From the NCBI GenBank assembly GCA_000985875.1, contig CCRI01000010.1, positions 202,244 through 266,243 of the forward strand: a DNA stretch of 64,000 nt. The letters run 5' to 3'. Below the pieces are notes generated by a model that worked only from the letters and a program-made list of their open reading frames with translations, was not told the DNA's origin and searched no databases. A program made the translations under genes and the position numbers. Within the stretch, counting starts at the first letter, position 1, and the number at the start of each line of letters is the position of its first letter. Positions 44,628-54,081 of the stretch are shown here, in pieces. Origin of the DNA: Neorhizobium galegae bv. officinalis. GTDB taxonomy: Bacteria; Pseudomonadota; Alphaproteobacteria; Rhizobiales; Rhizobiaceae.

Positions 44628-45557
44628 TTACGACCAGCCTTCGAAGAAATCGGCGCCGGCCGCCGCGCGGACGGCTTCGCCGGCCTGTCGGCCAAGCTTT
44701 TCAGCGTTTGCCCGTTTGCCTTCGGTCTCGATCGAATGTTCCTTGCGGCCATCCGGCGTCAGGATGAGGCCCGAGAATTTCAGGTGATCGCCCTCGCAGA
44801 CGGCGTAACCGCCGATCGGGGTGCGACAGGAGCCGTCGAGCGCTGCCAGGAAGGCGCGTTCGCAAGAGACGGCGTCATAGGTCGGCCGGTCGTTGATCGG
44901 GTCGAGAAGCGCATCGATGCGGGCATCACTGACACGGCTTTCGACGCAGATCGCGCCCTGCGCCGGTGCCGGCGGGAAGTCGGCCGGGTCGAGCAGTTCG
45001 GTGACCACGTCCTGCTTGCCGAGGCGCTTGAGGCCCGCATAGGCGAGCAGGGTCGCATCCACCTGGCCTTCGTTCAGCTTGCGCAGCCGGGTTTCGACCA
45101 AGCCGCGGAAGGTGATGACGGTGATATCCGGCCGGATGCGGCGGATCAGCGCCTGGCGGCGCAGCGACGAGGAGCCGACGGTGGCATGATCCGGAAGGGC
45201 GGCCAGCGTATGGGCCGTGCGGCCGATGAAGGCATCGCGAAAATCTTCGCGCGGCAGGTAGGCCGCAAGACGCAGGCCGTCGGGGAGTTTTGTCGGCATG
45301 TCCTTGGAGGAATGCACGGCGAAATCGAGATCGCCGGAGATCAAGCCTTCCTCCAGCTCCTGGGTGAACAGGCCCTTGCCGCCGAGCTCCGAAAGCGACC
45401 GGTCGGTGATCCGGTCGCCAGTGGTCGACAGCACGACGATCTCGAACATCTCCTCCGGCAGGCCATGCGCCGCCATCAGCCGCGTGCGGGTTTCGAAAGC
45501 CTGGGCGAGCGCCAGCGGGCTGCCGCGCGTGCCGATCCGGAAAGGTTTTGTTTGCAT
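44628..45557 (-). CDS. hemC: Porphobilinogen deaminase (hydroxymethylbilane synthase)
   Basis: HemC joins four porphobilinogens into hydroxymethylbilane on a dipyrromethane cofactor. The 309-residue protein has the [14 protein letters not shown]-terminus, the catalytic aspartate region [12 protein letters not shown], the GSSSLRRQA segment, and the cofactor-binding Cys244 in [20 protein letters not shown] (45557) is the usual start; ATG 45566 is three codons longer. It leads the minus-strand cluster hemC-hemD-mitofilin-hemY-terB-like-amidotransferase and is divergent from tsaD. Confidence 0.96.
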   Translation of the reverse strand: MQTKPFRIGTRGSPLALAQAFETRTRLMAAHGLPEEMFEIVVLSTTGDRITDRSLSELGGKGLFTQELEEGLISGDLDFAVHSSKDMPTKLPDGLRLAAYLPREDFRDAFIGRTAHTLAALPDHATVGSSSLRRQALIRRIRPDITVITFRGLVETRLRKLNEGQVDATLLAYAGLKRLGKQDVVTELLDPADFPPAPAQGAICVESRVSDARIDALLDPINDRPTYDAVSCERAFLAALDGSCRTPIGGYAVCEGDHLKFSGLILTPDGRKEHSIETEGKRANAEKLGRQAGEAVRAAAGADFFEGWS

Positions 45558-45628
45558 CCGCGTCATTCCGTTGTTACCGGAGGCTTTCGTAGACCGGTTT
45601 ATCCGGCATCGCAATTATCGATAGGCCC

Positions 45629-46726
45629 ATGGCGACCTTTCTTCGCATCCTCGGCATTGAAACTAGCTGCGACGAGACGGCGGCTTCCGTCGTCGCGCGC
45701 CATGAGGACGGCCGCGGCGAAATCCTCTCCGACGTCGTGCTCTCCCAGCTCGACGAACACAGCGCCTATGGCGGCGTCGTGCCGGAGATCGCGGCGCGTG
45801 CGCATGTCGAGGCGCTGGACGGCCTGATCGAGGAAGCGCTTACCCGCGCCAATGTCTCGCTCGACGAGATCGATGCGGTGGCGGCAACCTCCGGACCGGG
45901 CCTCATCGGCGGGCTGATCGTCGGGCTCATGACCGCCAAGGCGATTGCGCGGGCGGCCGGCAAGCCGCTGATGGCGATCAATCACCTCGAAGGCCATGCG
46001 CTGACGGCGCGGCTGACCGACGGGCTTTCCTTCCCCTACCTGATGCTGCTCGTTTCCGGCGGTCATACCCAGCTGGTCCTGGTGCGTGGTGTAGGAGAAT
46101 ACGAGCGCTGGGGCACGACGATCGACGATGCGCTCGGCGAAGCCTTCGACAAGACGGCGAAACTGCTGGGGCTTCCCTATCCCGGCGGGCCGGCTGTCGA
46201 AAAGGCGGCGCTGAAGGGCAATCCGGACCGGTTTTCGCTGCCGCGGCCGCTGGTCGGCGAAGCGCGGCTCGATTTCTCCTTCTCTGGCCTCAAGACGGCG
46301 GTGCGGCAGGCGGCGACCGAGATTGCGCCGCTCAGCGACCAGGATATTGCCGATATCTGCGCCTCGTTCCAGAAGGCGATTTCCCGGACGCTGCGCGACC
46401 GTATCGGCCGCGGGCTCGCCCGCTTCAAACAGGAATTCGCGCATCTCGATGTCGACCGGGCGCTGGTGGTGGCCGGCGGGGTTGCCGCCAACCAGGAAAT
46501 CCGGCGTACGCTCCAGGCGCTCTGCATCGAGAACGGTTTCCGCTTCATCGCGCCGCCGCTGCGGCTCTGCACCGACAATGCGGCGATGATTGCCTGGGCC
46601 GGGCTTGAGCGGATGGCGGAGGACATGCCGACGGATGGGTTCGATGTAGCGCCGCGCTCGCGCTGGCCGCTCGACAAGGACGCCAAGACCCTGCTCGGGT
46701 CCGGCAAGCGAGGAGCCAAGGCATGA
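45629..46726 (+). CDS. tsaD: tRNA t6A37 threonylcarbamoyltransferase TsaD
   Basis: TsaD transfers threonylcarbamoyl to A37 of ANN-decoding tRNAs, with TsaB and TsaE. The 365-residue protein has the metal-binding histidines His119 and His123 in [17 protein letters not shown] at the N-terminus, LVSGGHTQL, and [10 protein letters not shown]. Its product t6A is the substrate for MtaB (1.5 kb). It overlaps gpsA by 4 bases and starts a five-gene plus-strand run. Confidence 0.97.
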   Translation: MATFLRILGIETSCDETAASVVARHEDGRGEILSDVVLSQLDEHSAYGGVVPEIAARAHVEALDGLIEEALTRANVSLDEIDAVAATSGPGLIGGLIVGLMTAKAIARAAGKPLMAINHLEGHALTARLTDGLSFPYLMLLVSGGHTQLVLVRGVGEYERWGTTIDDALGEAFDKTAKLLGLPYPGGPAVEKAALKGNPDRFSLPRPLVGEARLDFSFSGLKTAVRQAATEIAPLSDQDIADICASFQKAISRTLRDRIGRGLARFKQEFAHLDVDRALVVAGGVAANQEIRRTLQALCIENGFRFIAPPLRLCTDNAAMIAWAGLERMAEDMPTDGFDVAPRSRWPLDKDAKTLLGSGKRGAKA

Positions 46727-47727
46727 GTGCTCGGGAACGGATCGTCGTCATTGGCGCCGGCGCTTTCGGGACGGCACTTGCCGCCGTGATCTCGCTGGAA
46801 GGCCGGCATCCGGTGACCCTGATCGGCCGCGACCCTTCGCTGATGAGCGATCTGCGCGACGATCGGGTGCATGATGCAGTCCTTCCCGGCGTGCCCCTGC
46901 CGGATGCATTGGAGTTTTCGGCCGAACCGGATGCGATCGGTGAGGCGAGCCTGGTGCTCTTCGCCATGCCCTCGCAGGCACAGGCGGATGCGGCGCGGCA
47001 TTACGGCCCCTATCTGGCGGAGGGCGCGGTGGTCGTCACCTGCGCCAAGGGCATCGACAGGTCTTCCGGCCGTTTGCTGACCGAGGTTCTGGAGGCGGAA
47101 CTGCCGCATCATCCGGTTGCCGTGCTGTCCGGGCCGGGCTTTGCGGCGGACATCGCCCGCGGCCTGCCGACGGCGATGGCGATTGCCGCAGCCGATCGTA
47201 TGCTGGCGGAACGGCTCGCCACCGCGCTTTCCAGCCGTACGTTCCGCCTTTATGCCTCGACCGACCGGATCGGGGTGCAGCTCGGCGGGGCGCTGAAGAA
47301 CGTGCTGGCGATTGCCTGCGGCATTATCGAAGGCGCAGGCCTCGGCGATTCGGCGCGTGCGGCGCTGATCTCGCGGGGCTTGGCCGAAATGTCGCGGCTG
47401 ATCGAGGCGATGGGCGGCAAGGCGGATACGGTGCGGGGCCTGTCGGGCCTCGGCGATCTGGTGCTGACCGGCACCAGCCATCAATCGCGCAACCTGCGTT
47501 TCGGCATCGCGCTCGGCCAAACTGGCGGGAATTGGGGCGACCCCGCGGAAACGGTGGGCGGGCCGCTGGTCGAGGGTGCCTTTGCGGCCTCCGTCGCGGC
47601 GCGTCTCGGCGAAAAATTCTCCGTCGAGCTGCCGGTCACCAACGCGGTGGCCGACATCATCGACGGCAAGCTCGATATCATGACGGCTATGGAACAGTTG
47701 ATGACCCGGCCGATCACCACCGAATAA
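46723..47727 (+). CDS. gpsA: Glycerol-3-phosphate dehydrogenase [NAD(P)+]
   Basis: GpsA reduces dihydroxyacetone phosphate to sn-glycerol 3-phosphate, the starting point of phospholipid synthesis. The 334-residue protein has the GAGAFG nucleotide-binding motif (residues 11-16), [16 protein letters not shown], the catalytic Lys in [13 protein letters not shown], and a [12 protein letters not shown] segment. It follows tsaD with a 4-base overlap and precedes the yciI gene by 37 bases. Confidence 0.96.
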   Translation: MSARERIVVIGAGAFGTALAAVISLEGRHPVTLIGRDPSLMSDLRDDRVHDAVLPGVPLPDALEFSAEPDAIGEASLVLFAMPSQAQADAARHYGPYLAEGAVVVTCAKGIDRSSGRLLTEVLEAELPHHPVAVLSGPGFAADIARGLPTAMAIAAADRMLAERLATALSSRTFRLYASTDRIGVQLGGALKNVLAIACGIIEGAGLGDSARAALISRGLAEMSRLIEAMGGKADTVRGLSGLGDLVLTGTSHQSRNLRFGIALGQTGGNWGDPAETVGGPLVEGAFAASVAARLGEKFSVELPVTNAVADIIDGKLDIMTAMEQLMTRPITTE

Positions 47728-47764
47728 GATCATTCCCCCAAAAAGCCTATGCAAGGAGAGACTG

Positions 47765-48055
47765 ATGCTGTTTGCGTTTCTGTGCACCGACAAGCCCGGC
47801 CATCTGAACGTCCGGATGGAAACCCGCCCGACCCATGTGGAGCACCTGAACAAGCTCAATGCCGAGGGGGTTCTGAAGTTCGCAGGTCCGTTCCTTGACG
47901 ACGACGGCAAGCCGAACGGCAGCCTCGTGGTCGTCGAAGCCGCCGACATGGCCGCTGCCCGCACAATCGCCGAAGCCGATCCCTATTATATGGCCGGCCT
48001 GTTCGAGAAGGTCGAAGTGAAAGCCTGGAACTGGGTCTTCAACAAGCCGGAGTGA
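47765..48055 (+). CDS. YciI family protein
   Basis: The 96-residue protein is a YciI-like alpha/beta domain with the conserved His of the RPTHVEHLNKL segment and the Asp of the EADPYYMAGLF segment. The family is related to muconolactone isomerases and chlorite dismutase folds; catalytic role is unproven. A GGAGAG ribosome site precedes ATG 47765. It sits between gpsA and the EVE gene, a common Rhizobiales order. Confidence 0.92.
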   Translation: MLFAFLCTDKPGHLNVRMETRPTHVEHLNKLNAEGVLKFAGPFLDDDGKPNGSLVVVEAADMAAARTIAEADPYYMAGLFEKVEVKAWNWVFNKPE

Positions 48056-48063
48056 GGCGACAG

Positions 48064-48504
48064 ATGGCGTACTGGCTTTACAAATCCGAACCGTCGTCCT
48101 GGTCCTGGGAGCAGCAGAAGGCGGCAGGCGAAAAAGGCACTGAATGGACCGGCGTGCGCAACTATCTGGCGCGCAACAACATGCGGGCCATGAAGATCGG
48201 CGACAAGGGTTTCTTCTACCACTCGAATGACGGGTTGGAGATCGTCGGCATCGTCGAGGTCTGCGCCCTGTCGCATCCCGATTCGACGGCCCAAGGCGAT
48301 CCGAAGTGGGATTGCGTCGATATCCGCGCCGTGACCGACATGCCGAAGCCGGTGACGCTGAAGGACATCAAGGCCAATCCGAAGTTCGAGAAGATGTCGC
48401 TGGTCACCTCGATGCGGCTTTCGGTGCAGCCGGTGACCGACGAGGAATATTTCGAGATCTGCAAACTCGGCGGTCTCGACAATCCGCCGAAATCCCCGGA
48501 TTGA
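48064..48504 (+). CDS. EVE domain protein
   Basis: The 146-residue protein is an EVE (PUA-like) domain that in relatives binds modified bases in DNA or RNA. It begins with the AYWLYKSEPSSWSWEQQ segment, then EWTGVRNYLARNNMRAMKIGDKGFFYHS, the typical core. It may recognise modified cytosine or RNA modifications; the target is not known. ATG 48064 with GAGG 6 bases upstream is preferred over the GTG at 48052. Confidence 0.92.
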   Translation: MAYWLYKSEPSSWSWEQQKAAGEKGTEWTGVRNYLARNNMRAMKIGDKGFFYHSNDGLEIVGIVEVCALSHPDSTAQGDPKWDCVDIRAVTDMPKPVTLKDIKANPKFEKMSLVTSMRLSVQPVTDEEYFEICKLGGLDNPPKSPD

Positions 48505-48511
48505 GCGGATT

Positions 48512-49159
48512 TTGAAAACCGATCCCAGGTCCTTCGTCCTCGACAATACCGACCTCGTCAGCCCGCCGCATGTGCCGGAAATCAGGCTGTATCTGGCCAG
48601 CGAGGCACATGATCTCTGGCTGAAGACGGAGGAGGATCTGCAGGAGATCGGCCTGCCGCCGCCTTACTGGGCTTTTGCCTGGGCGGGCGGGCAGGGGCTT
48701 GCCCGCTACATTCTCGACCATCCGGAAACGGTGGCGGGCAGGCGGGTCATGGATTTTGCGAGCGGCTCCGGACTGGTGGCGATTGCCGCGAAGCTCGCCG
48801 GTGCGGCCGACGTGCTGGCGGCGGATATCGATCCCTGGGCTGCGAGCGCCATAGGGCTGAATGCCGTGGCCAACGGTGTCGTGATCCGCTCCACGGCCGA
48901 AGACCAGATCGGCAGGGCGGTCGAGGCGGATGTGATCCTTGCCGGAGATGTCTTCTACGACCGGGAGTTTGCGGCGGCTTTGATCCCGTGGTTCACGCGG
49001 CTTGCGGGCGAGGGGAAGCTGGTTCTGGTCGGCGATCCCGGCCGCAGCTATTTCCCGAAGGACCGACTTGAGCAGCTTGCCGTCTATCAGGTGTCGGTCA
49101 CCCGGGCGCTGGAGGACAGCGAGGTGAAGAAGACGACGGTCTGGCGGTTTGCCCGATAA
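48512..49159 (+). CDS. Class I SAM methyltransferase, ETFbeta-lysine methyltransferase type
   Basis: The 215-residue protein has the SAM-binding motif VMDFASGSGLVAIAA (about residues 79-93) and a GDVFYD motif near residue 144, with a PPPYWAFAWAGGQGLARYIL segment ahead of them. This pattern matches the METTL20/ETFBKMT group of protein lysine methyltransferases; an Agrobacterium member has been reported to methylate electron-transfer flavoprotein beta and ribosomal L7/L12. Assignment rests on recalled motifs. The start is TTG 48512, following the EVE gene by 7 bases, so it is probably coupled. No ETF gene is in the window. Confidence 0.75.
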   Translation: MKTDPRSFVLDNTDLVSPPHVPEIRLYLASEAHDLWLKTEEDLQEIGLPPPYWAFAWAGGQGLARYILDHPETVAGRRVMDFASGSGLVAIAAKLAGAADVLAADIDPWAASAIGLNAVANGVVIRSTAEDQIGRAVEADVILAGDVFYDREFAAALIPWFTRLAGEGKLVLVGDPGRSYFPKDRLEQLAVYQVSVTRALEDSEVKKTTVWRFAR

Positions 49160-49193
49160 GCTGGCGGGCTCGCCGCTGAGGCAGCGATGGGAC

Positions 49194-49225
49194 CGAGCGG
49201 AGAGGATGTGAAAAGCCTCCGCTCG
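49194..49225. terminator. Possible bidirectional terminator
   Basis: CGAGCGGAG (49194-49202) pairs with CTCCGCTCG (49217-49225) around a 14-base loop, between the convergent methyltransferase and DsrE genes. Neither side has a strong T-tract, so the call is weak. Confidence 0.35.
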
Positions 49226-49248
49226 ATCCCAACGGATGTTCGTGGTGG

Positions 49249-49617
49249 TCAAAACGAGAGCGTGGCGGCTCCGTCCTTGATCTCGGCATGCATTGCGCTT
49301 GCCCCCACGATAACGACGCCCTCGAGCAGGTCGCCTTCGTCGTAACCGCGCGATTTGACGCAGGGCGGGCATGCCCAGATCGTGCCGCCACGTTTCTGGA
49401 AATCGTCGATCGATTGTGCCAGCGGATCGAGCGGCGCCACATGGGTCATCCGCTGCCCGCCCTTGCGGACGAGATCGATCGCGGCGCTGGTCAGAAATAC
49501 CGAGACCTTGAGCCCCGCCGTGATGCCGCCATTGGCAATCGTGAAGGCGACGGATGAAAGTTCGGAATCGATTCCCTTGGTGACGAGCACCACCAGTTTA
49601 TCAGTTGGGGTTTGCAT
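49249..49617 (-). CDS. DsrE-family protein
   Basis: The 122-residue protein is a DsrE/DsrF-like alpha/beta domain with Cys83-Pro-Pro-Cys86 in the WACPPCVKSRGYDEGDLLEG segment. DsrE relatives bind sulfur as persulfide and take part in sulfur relay; the CPPC pair fits that idea but does not prove it. ATG 49617 has GGAGG at a good distance; the frame extends upstream to 49767 but without family sequence. It is divergent from the AraC-type gene by about 68 bases. Confidence 0.88.
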   Translation of the reverse strand: MQTPTDKLVVLVTKGIDSELSSVAFTIANGGITAGLKVSVFLTSAAIDLVRKGGQRMTHVAPLDPLAQSIDDFQKRGGTIWACPPCVKSRGYDEGDLLEGVVIVGASAMHAEIKDGAATLSF

Positions 49618-49685
49618 TGTATCCTCCCACGGTTGAGTTGACGTGCTCACTGTAGGAAGGCGGGCGAAACCTGTCTTTGGCCGAG

Positions 49686-50678
49686 ATGCGTGAAGGCTTG
49701 TCCGAAAATCCTGACCTGACGCGTGGCGTGGCGCGGGACGACGTGCTGTCGGCTCTGTTGTCCACAATCCGCCTTTCAGGGTCGTTGCAGTTCTGCTTCA
49801 TGCCTTCCGGCAACTGGCAGACGGATGCCACCCCCTCCATGGCGAACCTCTCGGGGAAGGCAATCGGCACGGTACCGTTTCACATCGTCGCCGCCGGCCA
49901 TTGCTGGCTGAAGATGGAAGGCCAGGAGGCGGCGCTCGAGCCGGGCGACGTGCTTGTCTTTCCCTTCGGCACCGGGCACCAGCTGGGCTCGGGGGGTGAC
50001 GGCGCGATCGTCAACCCGACGCGGCAACTGCCGCCGAAGCCGTGGCGCCAAATTCCGGTCATTCGCCACGGTGATGACACGCAAGGGGTCAGGCTGCTCT
50101 GCGGCTATCTCCAGTGCGACGCGCTGAGCTTTGCGCCGCTGAGGCGAGCGCTGCCGAAACTGATCCATGTCAGGACGCGCGGTGCGAATGACGGAGACTG
50201 GCTGCGCTCGACGATCCGGCAGATGGTGGAAGAGGTCGATATGCCACGGGCAGGCGGGATCTCCATGCTGCCGAGGCTGACCGAAATACTGTTTATCGAG
50301 ATCCTGCGCCACCAGATCACCATGGCCGAACCGCAGGCCGCCGGCTGGCTGGCAGCGCTGGCCGACGCGGCGCTGTCGCGCTGCCTGTCACTCATTCATG
50401 ACGATCCGACGCGCGACTGGTCGCTGGGGGAACTGTCGACCGCGTCGGGGATGTCGCGCAGCGTGCTGGCGGAACGTTTCCAGACGATCCTCGGGACTTC
50501 ACCTGTCCGATATGTGCGCGAGTGGCGCCTTTATCTGGCGAGCGTCGCTCTGGCAACGACGGGGCAGGCGATTGCCGCGATCGCCTACGATGCCGGATAT
50601 GCGACCGAAGCGGCTTTCAGCCGTGCCTTTTCGCGAACGTACGGCACGCCGCCGGCGGCATGGCGTGCGATGGGCTGA
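49686..50678 (+). CDS. AraC-family transcriptional regulator with cupin_6 domain
   Basis: The 330-residue protein has an N-terminal cupin domain (about residues 20-170, including a FHIVAAGHCWLKMEG strand pair and EPGDVLVFPFGTGHQL) and a C-terminal AraC DNA-binding domain (about 235-330) with two helix-turn-helices and a TEAAFSRAFSRTYGTPPAAWR signature. The cupin may sense a small ligand. The gene is divergent from dsrE, a classic layout for a regulator and its target. ATG 49686 is preferred over TTG 49677. Confidence 0.92.
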   Translation: MREGLSENPDLTRGVARDDVLSALLSTIRLSGSLQFCFMPSGNWQTDATPSMANLSGKAIGTVPFHIVAAGHCWLKMEGQEAALEPGDVLVFPFGTGHQLGSGGDGAIVNPTRQLPPKPWRQIPVIRHGDDTQGVRLLCGYLQCDALSFAPLRRALPKLIHVRTRGANDGDWLRSTIRQMVEEVDMPRAGGISMLPRLTEILFIEILRHQITMAEPQAAGWLAALADAALSRCLSLIHDDPTRDWSLGELSTASGMSRSVLAERFQTILGTSPVRYVREWRLYLASVALATTGQAIAAIAYDAGYATEAAFSRAFSRTYGTPPAAWRAMG

Positions 50679-50717
50679 AAGTGGCGAGACTTAAAGACGG
50701 GGTTGCCGCGTCGCGGT

Positions 50718-51143
50718 TCAATTCCCGCCGCGGATGACGCAGACGCCGAATTCGTAGGAGCAGGCGTCTGCGAAGCCGCGCAGGCCTGTGCCGACATCGA
50801 TGATCTTGGCCTTGGGCGCAAGCACCACGCGCCCTTCCTGTCCCCGCCAGTAGTCTTCCGAGAAATAGCGCGAAAAATAGACGCCGAAATCGGGGATCGG
50901 GCGGGCCTGCAGCGCGCCGCTGAAAATGCCGAGCTTGCGGACGAACGATGCGGTGCCGGTATAGAAGACGCGGAAGCCTTCGACATCCGACATGTTGTCT
51001 GCCCGCTCGACCCAGCGATTGCTTCCAAGGCGGTAGACGCCGCTGCCGGCGTCGCTCCAGCCGTCGCGGGCGTTGGCGGCGGATGCGAGGGAGGCGAAAA
51101 GCGCCGCGGCGGCCAGGACAGGCTTGATGCGATTCGCGATCAC
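50718..51143 (-). CDS. Small secreted protein of unknown function
   Basis: The 141-residue protein has a clean signal peptide (about residues 1-25, ending ANA) and a mature region of about 115 residues rich in Gly, Tyr and aromatic residues. It contains two cysteines near the end (ACSYEFGVCVIRGG) likely to form a disulfide. I do not recognise the family. It is convergent with the AraC gene and divergent from sdhC. Confidence 0.75.
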   Translation of the reverse strand: MIANRIKPVLAAAALFASLASAANARDGWSDAGSGVYRLGSNRWVERADNMSDVEGFRVFYTGTASFVRKLGIFSGALQARPIPDFGVYFSRYFSEDYWRGQEGRVVLAPKAKIIDVGTGLRGFADACSYEFGVCVIRGGN

Positions 51144-51428
51144 GGCGAACTCCGGAAGATATGATTAACGAAACGTTATCATAAAACGGCCCGTCCCGTC
51201 CCGGCGGCAACGAAATCTTTCCAAATCGTAGTTAATGTGACCGCCGGATATGAACCGCGCCAGCCCTGAGAAAACCACAATCGATTAAATTGGAAATCCG
51301 TTTGAATTGTTCTTGTCGTCCGACATTCGTGCGATTAAACCACGCCAATGATGCAATGCACATTTCTTCGGCACCGTGCATTGTTGGGCGCCCGCCCTTG
51401 ATACCGCATACGACGCCGCGAGGTTCTG
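51144..51428. promoter_or_regulatory. Upstream region of the sdh operon
   Basis: This 285-base stretch is AT-richer than its flanks and separates sdhC from the divergent secreted-protein gene, so it should contain both promoters. I could not fix specific boxes. No other gene is visible in it. Confidence 0.35.
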
Positions 51429-51821
51429 ATGGCGAATGTGACAAATAACCGGCCCCTGTCGCCGCATCTTCAAATCTACAAGCCAATCCCCACCATGATC
51501 ATGTCGATTGTGCACCGCATTACAGGCGGCGCGCTCTATGTCGGCACCATTCTGGTGGCGTGGTGGCTGATCGCCGCCGCCAGCGGCCCGGCCTATTACG
51601 ACTGGGCCAACTGGGCGCTCGGCAGCCTTCTCGGCAAGCTCGTGCTGCTCGGTTATACCTGGGCGCTGATCCACCACATGCTCGGCGGCTTCCGCCATTT
51701 CATGTGGGACCTCGGCCACGGTTTCGAGAAGGAATTCTCCACCAAGCTCGCCATCGCCAATATCATCGCATCGCTCTGTCTGACCGTGCTGGTCTGGGTG
51801 ATCGGCTTCCTCGTTCGGTAA
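51429..51821 (+). CDS. sdhC: Succinate dehydrogenase cytochrome b556 subunit
   Basis: SdhC anchors complex II in the membrane and helps bind heme b and ubiquinone. The 130-residue protein has a [12 protein letters not shown] start, three membrane helices (about residues 25-50, 65-90, 105-128), a conserved HRITGGALY helix start, and the heme ligand His in the [13 protein letters not shown] region. It begins the four-gene sdhCDAB operon and is followed by sdhD 11 bases later. Confidence 0.96.
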   Translation: MANVTNNRPLSPHLQIYKPIPTMIMSIVHRITGGALYVGTILVAWWLIAAASGPAYYDWANWALGSLLGKLVLLGYTWALIHHMLGGFRHFMWDLGHGFEKEFSTKLAIANIIASLCLTVLVWVIGFLVR

Positions 51822-51832
51822 GGTTCTCATCC

Positions 51833-52213
51833 ATGGATATGCGTACCCCGCTCGGAAAAGTCCGCGGACTGGGCTCCGCCAAGGACGGCACCGATCATTT
51901 CTGGCGCCAGCGCCTGACGGCCGTCGCCAACGTGCCGCTGATGATCTTCTTCGCCATCTTCATGATCATCTATGCCGGAAAGCCCTATCCGGAAGTGATC
52001 GCCGCGCTGTCGAACCCGTTCGTCGCCGTCGTCATGGGCCTCATCGTCATCTCCGGCGTCATTCACATGAAGCTCGGCATGCAGGTGATCATCGAGGACT
52101 ATGTGCACGGCGAATTCGCCAAGGTCGCGCTGATCATGCTCAACACCTTCTTCTCGATTTTGATCGCCGGGCTCTGTCTGTTCGCCGTTCTGAAAATCGC
52201 ATTCGCAGGATAA
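51833..52213 (+). CDS. sdhD: Succinate dehydrogenase hydrophobic membrane anchor subunit
   Basis: SdhD completes the membrane anchor of complex II. The 126-residue protein has three membrane helices, an [22 protein letters not shown]-terminus shortened here to its typical form, and the heme/quinone-side His and Asp in [20 protein letters not shown] 51833 was chosen; the longer frame runs through sdhC. It is followed by sdhA after 6 bases. Confidence 0.95.
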   Translation: MDMRTPLGKVRGLGSAKDGTDHFWRQRLTAVANVPLMIFFAIFMIIYAGKPYPEVIAALSNPFVAVVMGLIVISGVIHMKLGMQVIIEDYVHGEFAKVALIMLNTFFSILIAGLCLFAVLKIAFAG

Positions 52214-52219
52214 CCCGTC

Positions 52220-54064
52220 ATGGCATCAGTCACCCCCATCGCCCAGAACGGCAAAGCCTATACCTATGTCGACCATTCCTATGACGTGATCGTCGTCGGC
52301 GCCGGTGGTGCTGGCCTTCGCGCCACGCTCGGCATGGCCGAACAGGGTTTCAAGACCGCCTGCATCACCAAGGTTTTCCCCACCCGGTCGCACACCGTCG
52401 CGGCACAGGGTGGTATTGCAGCGTCGCTGCAGAACATGACGCCGGACAGCTGGCAGTGGCACCTCTATGACACCGTCAAGGGCTCCGACTGGCTCGGCGA
52501 CGTCGATGCCATGCAGTACATGGTCATGGAAGCACCGAAGGCCGTCTACGAACTCGAGCATTACGGCGTGCCCTTCTCCCGCAATGAAGAGGGCAAGATC
52601 TACCAGCGCCCGTTCGGCGGCCACATGCAGAATTTCGGCGCCGGCCCGCCGGTGCAGCGCACCTGCGCTGCCGCAGACCGCACCGGCCACGCCATCCTGC
52701 ACACGCTCTACGGCCAGTCGCTGAAGAACAACGCGGAATTCTTCATCGAATATTTCGCGCTCGACCTGATCATGTCGGATGACGGCAGCCGCTGCACCGG
52801 CGTCGTTGCGTGGAACCTCGATGACGGCACGATCCACCGCTTCGCCGCCAAGATGGTGGTGCTGGCGACCGGCGGTTACGGCCGCGCCTATTTCTCGGCA
52901 ACGTCTGCCCATACCTGCACCGGCGACGGCGGCGGTATGGTGGCCCGTGCCGGTCTGCCCCTGCAGGACATGGAATTCGTGCAGTTCCACCCGACCGGCA
53001 TCTACGGTTCGGGCTGTCTGATCACCGAAGGCGCGCGCGGCGAAGGCGGTTACCTCGTGAATTCCGAGGGCGAACGCTTCATGGAGCGCTACGCACCTTC
53101 GGCCAAGGACCTTGCCTCGCGTGACGTGGTTTCGCGCTGCATGACGCTGGAAATCCGCGAAGGCCGCGGCGTCGGCAAGAACAAGGACCACATCTTCCTG
53201 CATCTCGACCATCTCGACCCGGCCGTTCTGCACGAACGCCTGCCGGGCATTTCCGAGAGCGCCAAGATTTTTGCGGGCGTGGATGTGACCCGCGAGCCGA
53301 TCCCGGTTCTCCCGACGGTTCATTACAACATGGGCGGCATCCCGACCAATTTCTGGGGTGAAGTCTTGAACGCCGACAGCAACAATCCGGAACGGCTTCT
53401 GCCGGGCCTGATGGCGGTCGGCGAAGCCGGCTGCGCCTCGGTTCACGGCGCCAACCGCCTCGGCTCCAACTCGCTGATCGACCTCGTGGTCTTCGGCCGC
53501 GCTGCCGCGATCCGCGCCGGCGAGGTGATCAACAAGGCCGAGCCGATCCCGGCGCTCAACATCGCTGCCTGCGACAAGATCATGGACCGCTTCGACCGCC
53601 TGCGGAACGCCAATGGCGGTACGCCGACTGCGGTTCTGCGCGACAAGATGCAGCGCACCATGCAGGACGATGCTGCCGTGTTCCGCACCCAGGAATCGCT
53701 GGAATCGGGCTGCAAGCGCATGTCGGCGATCTGGGGCGAGCTGAAGGACATCAAGGTCACCGACCGTTCGATGATCTGGAATTCGGACCTGGTCGAGACG
53801 CTGGAACTCGAAAACCTGATGGCGAACGCGATTGCCACGGTGGTCGGCGCGGAAGCCCGCAAGGAAAGCCGCGGCTCCCACGCCCGCGAGGACTACACGT
53901 CCGGTCCGTTCGGCGGCCGCGACGACGAGAACTGGCGCAAGCACACGCTTGCCTGGGTCAACGACAGCGGCGACGTCAAGCTCGACTACCGCCCGGTTCA
54001 CACCGAGCTCATCGCCGAAGGCATCGATCCTCACAAGATCGAGCCGAAGGCACGCGTGTACTGA
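52220..54064 (+). CDS. sdhA: Succinate dehydrogenase flavoprotein subunit
   Basis: SdhA oxidises succinate to fumarate with covalent FAD. The 614-residue protein has the GAGGAGLRA nucleotide motif (about residues 27-35), [11 protein letters not shown] with the His that carries FAD, the [21 protein letters not shown] substrate-binding loop, and a RAAAIRAGE segment. The C-terminal domain is complete. It precedes sdhB by 17 bases. Confidence 0.98.
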   Translation: MASVTPIAQNGKAYTYVDHSYDVIVVGAGGAGLRATLGMAEQGFKTACITKVFPTRSHTVAAQGGIAASLQNMTPDSWQWHLYDTVKGSDWLGDVDAMQYMVMEAPKAVYELEHYGVPFSRNEEGKIYQRPFGGHMQNFGAGPPVQRTCAAADRTGHAILHTLYGQSLKNNAEFFIEYFALDLIMSDDGSRCTGVVAWNLDDGTIHRFAAKMVVLATGGYGRAYFSATSAHTCTGDGGGMVARAGLPLQDMEFVQFHPTGIYGSGCLITEGARGEGGYLVNSEGERFMERYAPSAKDLASRDVVSRCMTLEIREGRGVGKNKDHIFLHLDHLDPAVLHERLPGISESAKIFAGVDVTREPIPVLPTVHYNMGGIPTNFWGEVLNADSNNPERLLPGLMAVGEAGCASVHGANRLGSNSLIDLVVFGRAAAIRAGEVINKAEPIPALNIAACDKIMDRFDRLRNANGGTPTAVLRDKMQRTMQDDAAVFRTQESLESGCKRMSAIWGELKDIKVTDRSMIWNSDLVETLELENLMANAIATVVGAEARKESRGSHAREDYTSGPFGGRDDENWRKHTLAWVNDSGDVKLDYRPVHTELIAEGIDPHKIEPKARVY

Positions 54065-54081
54065 TCTGAGGGAACTGGACC

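Noticed and set aside
52226..54034. A 602-codon minus-strand frame opposite sdhA
   Set aside because: Antisense shadow of sdhA with no motif.
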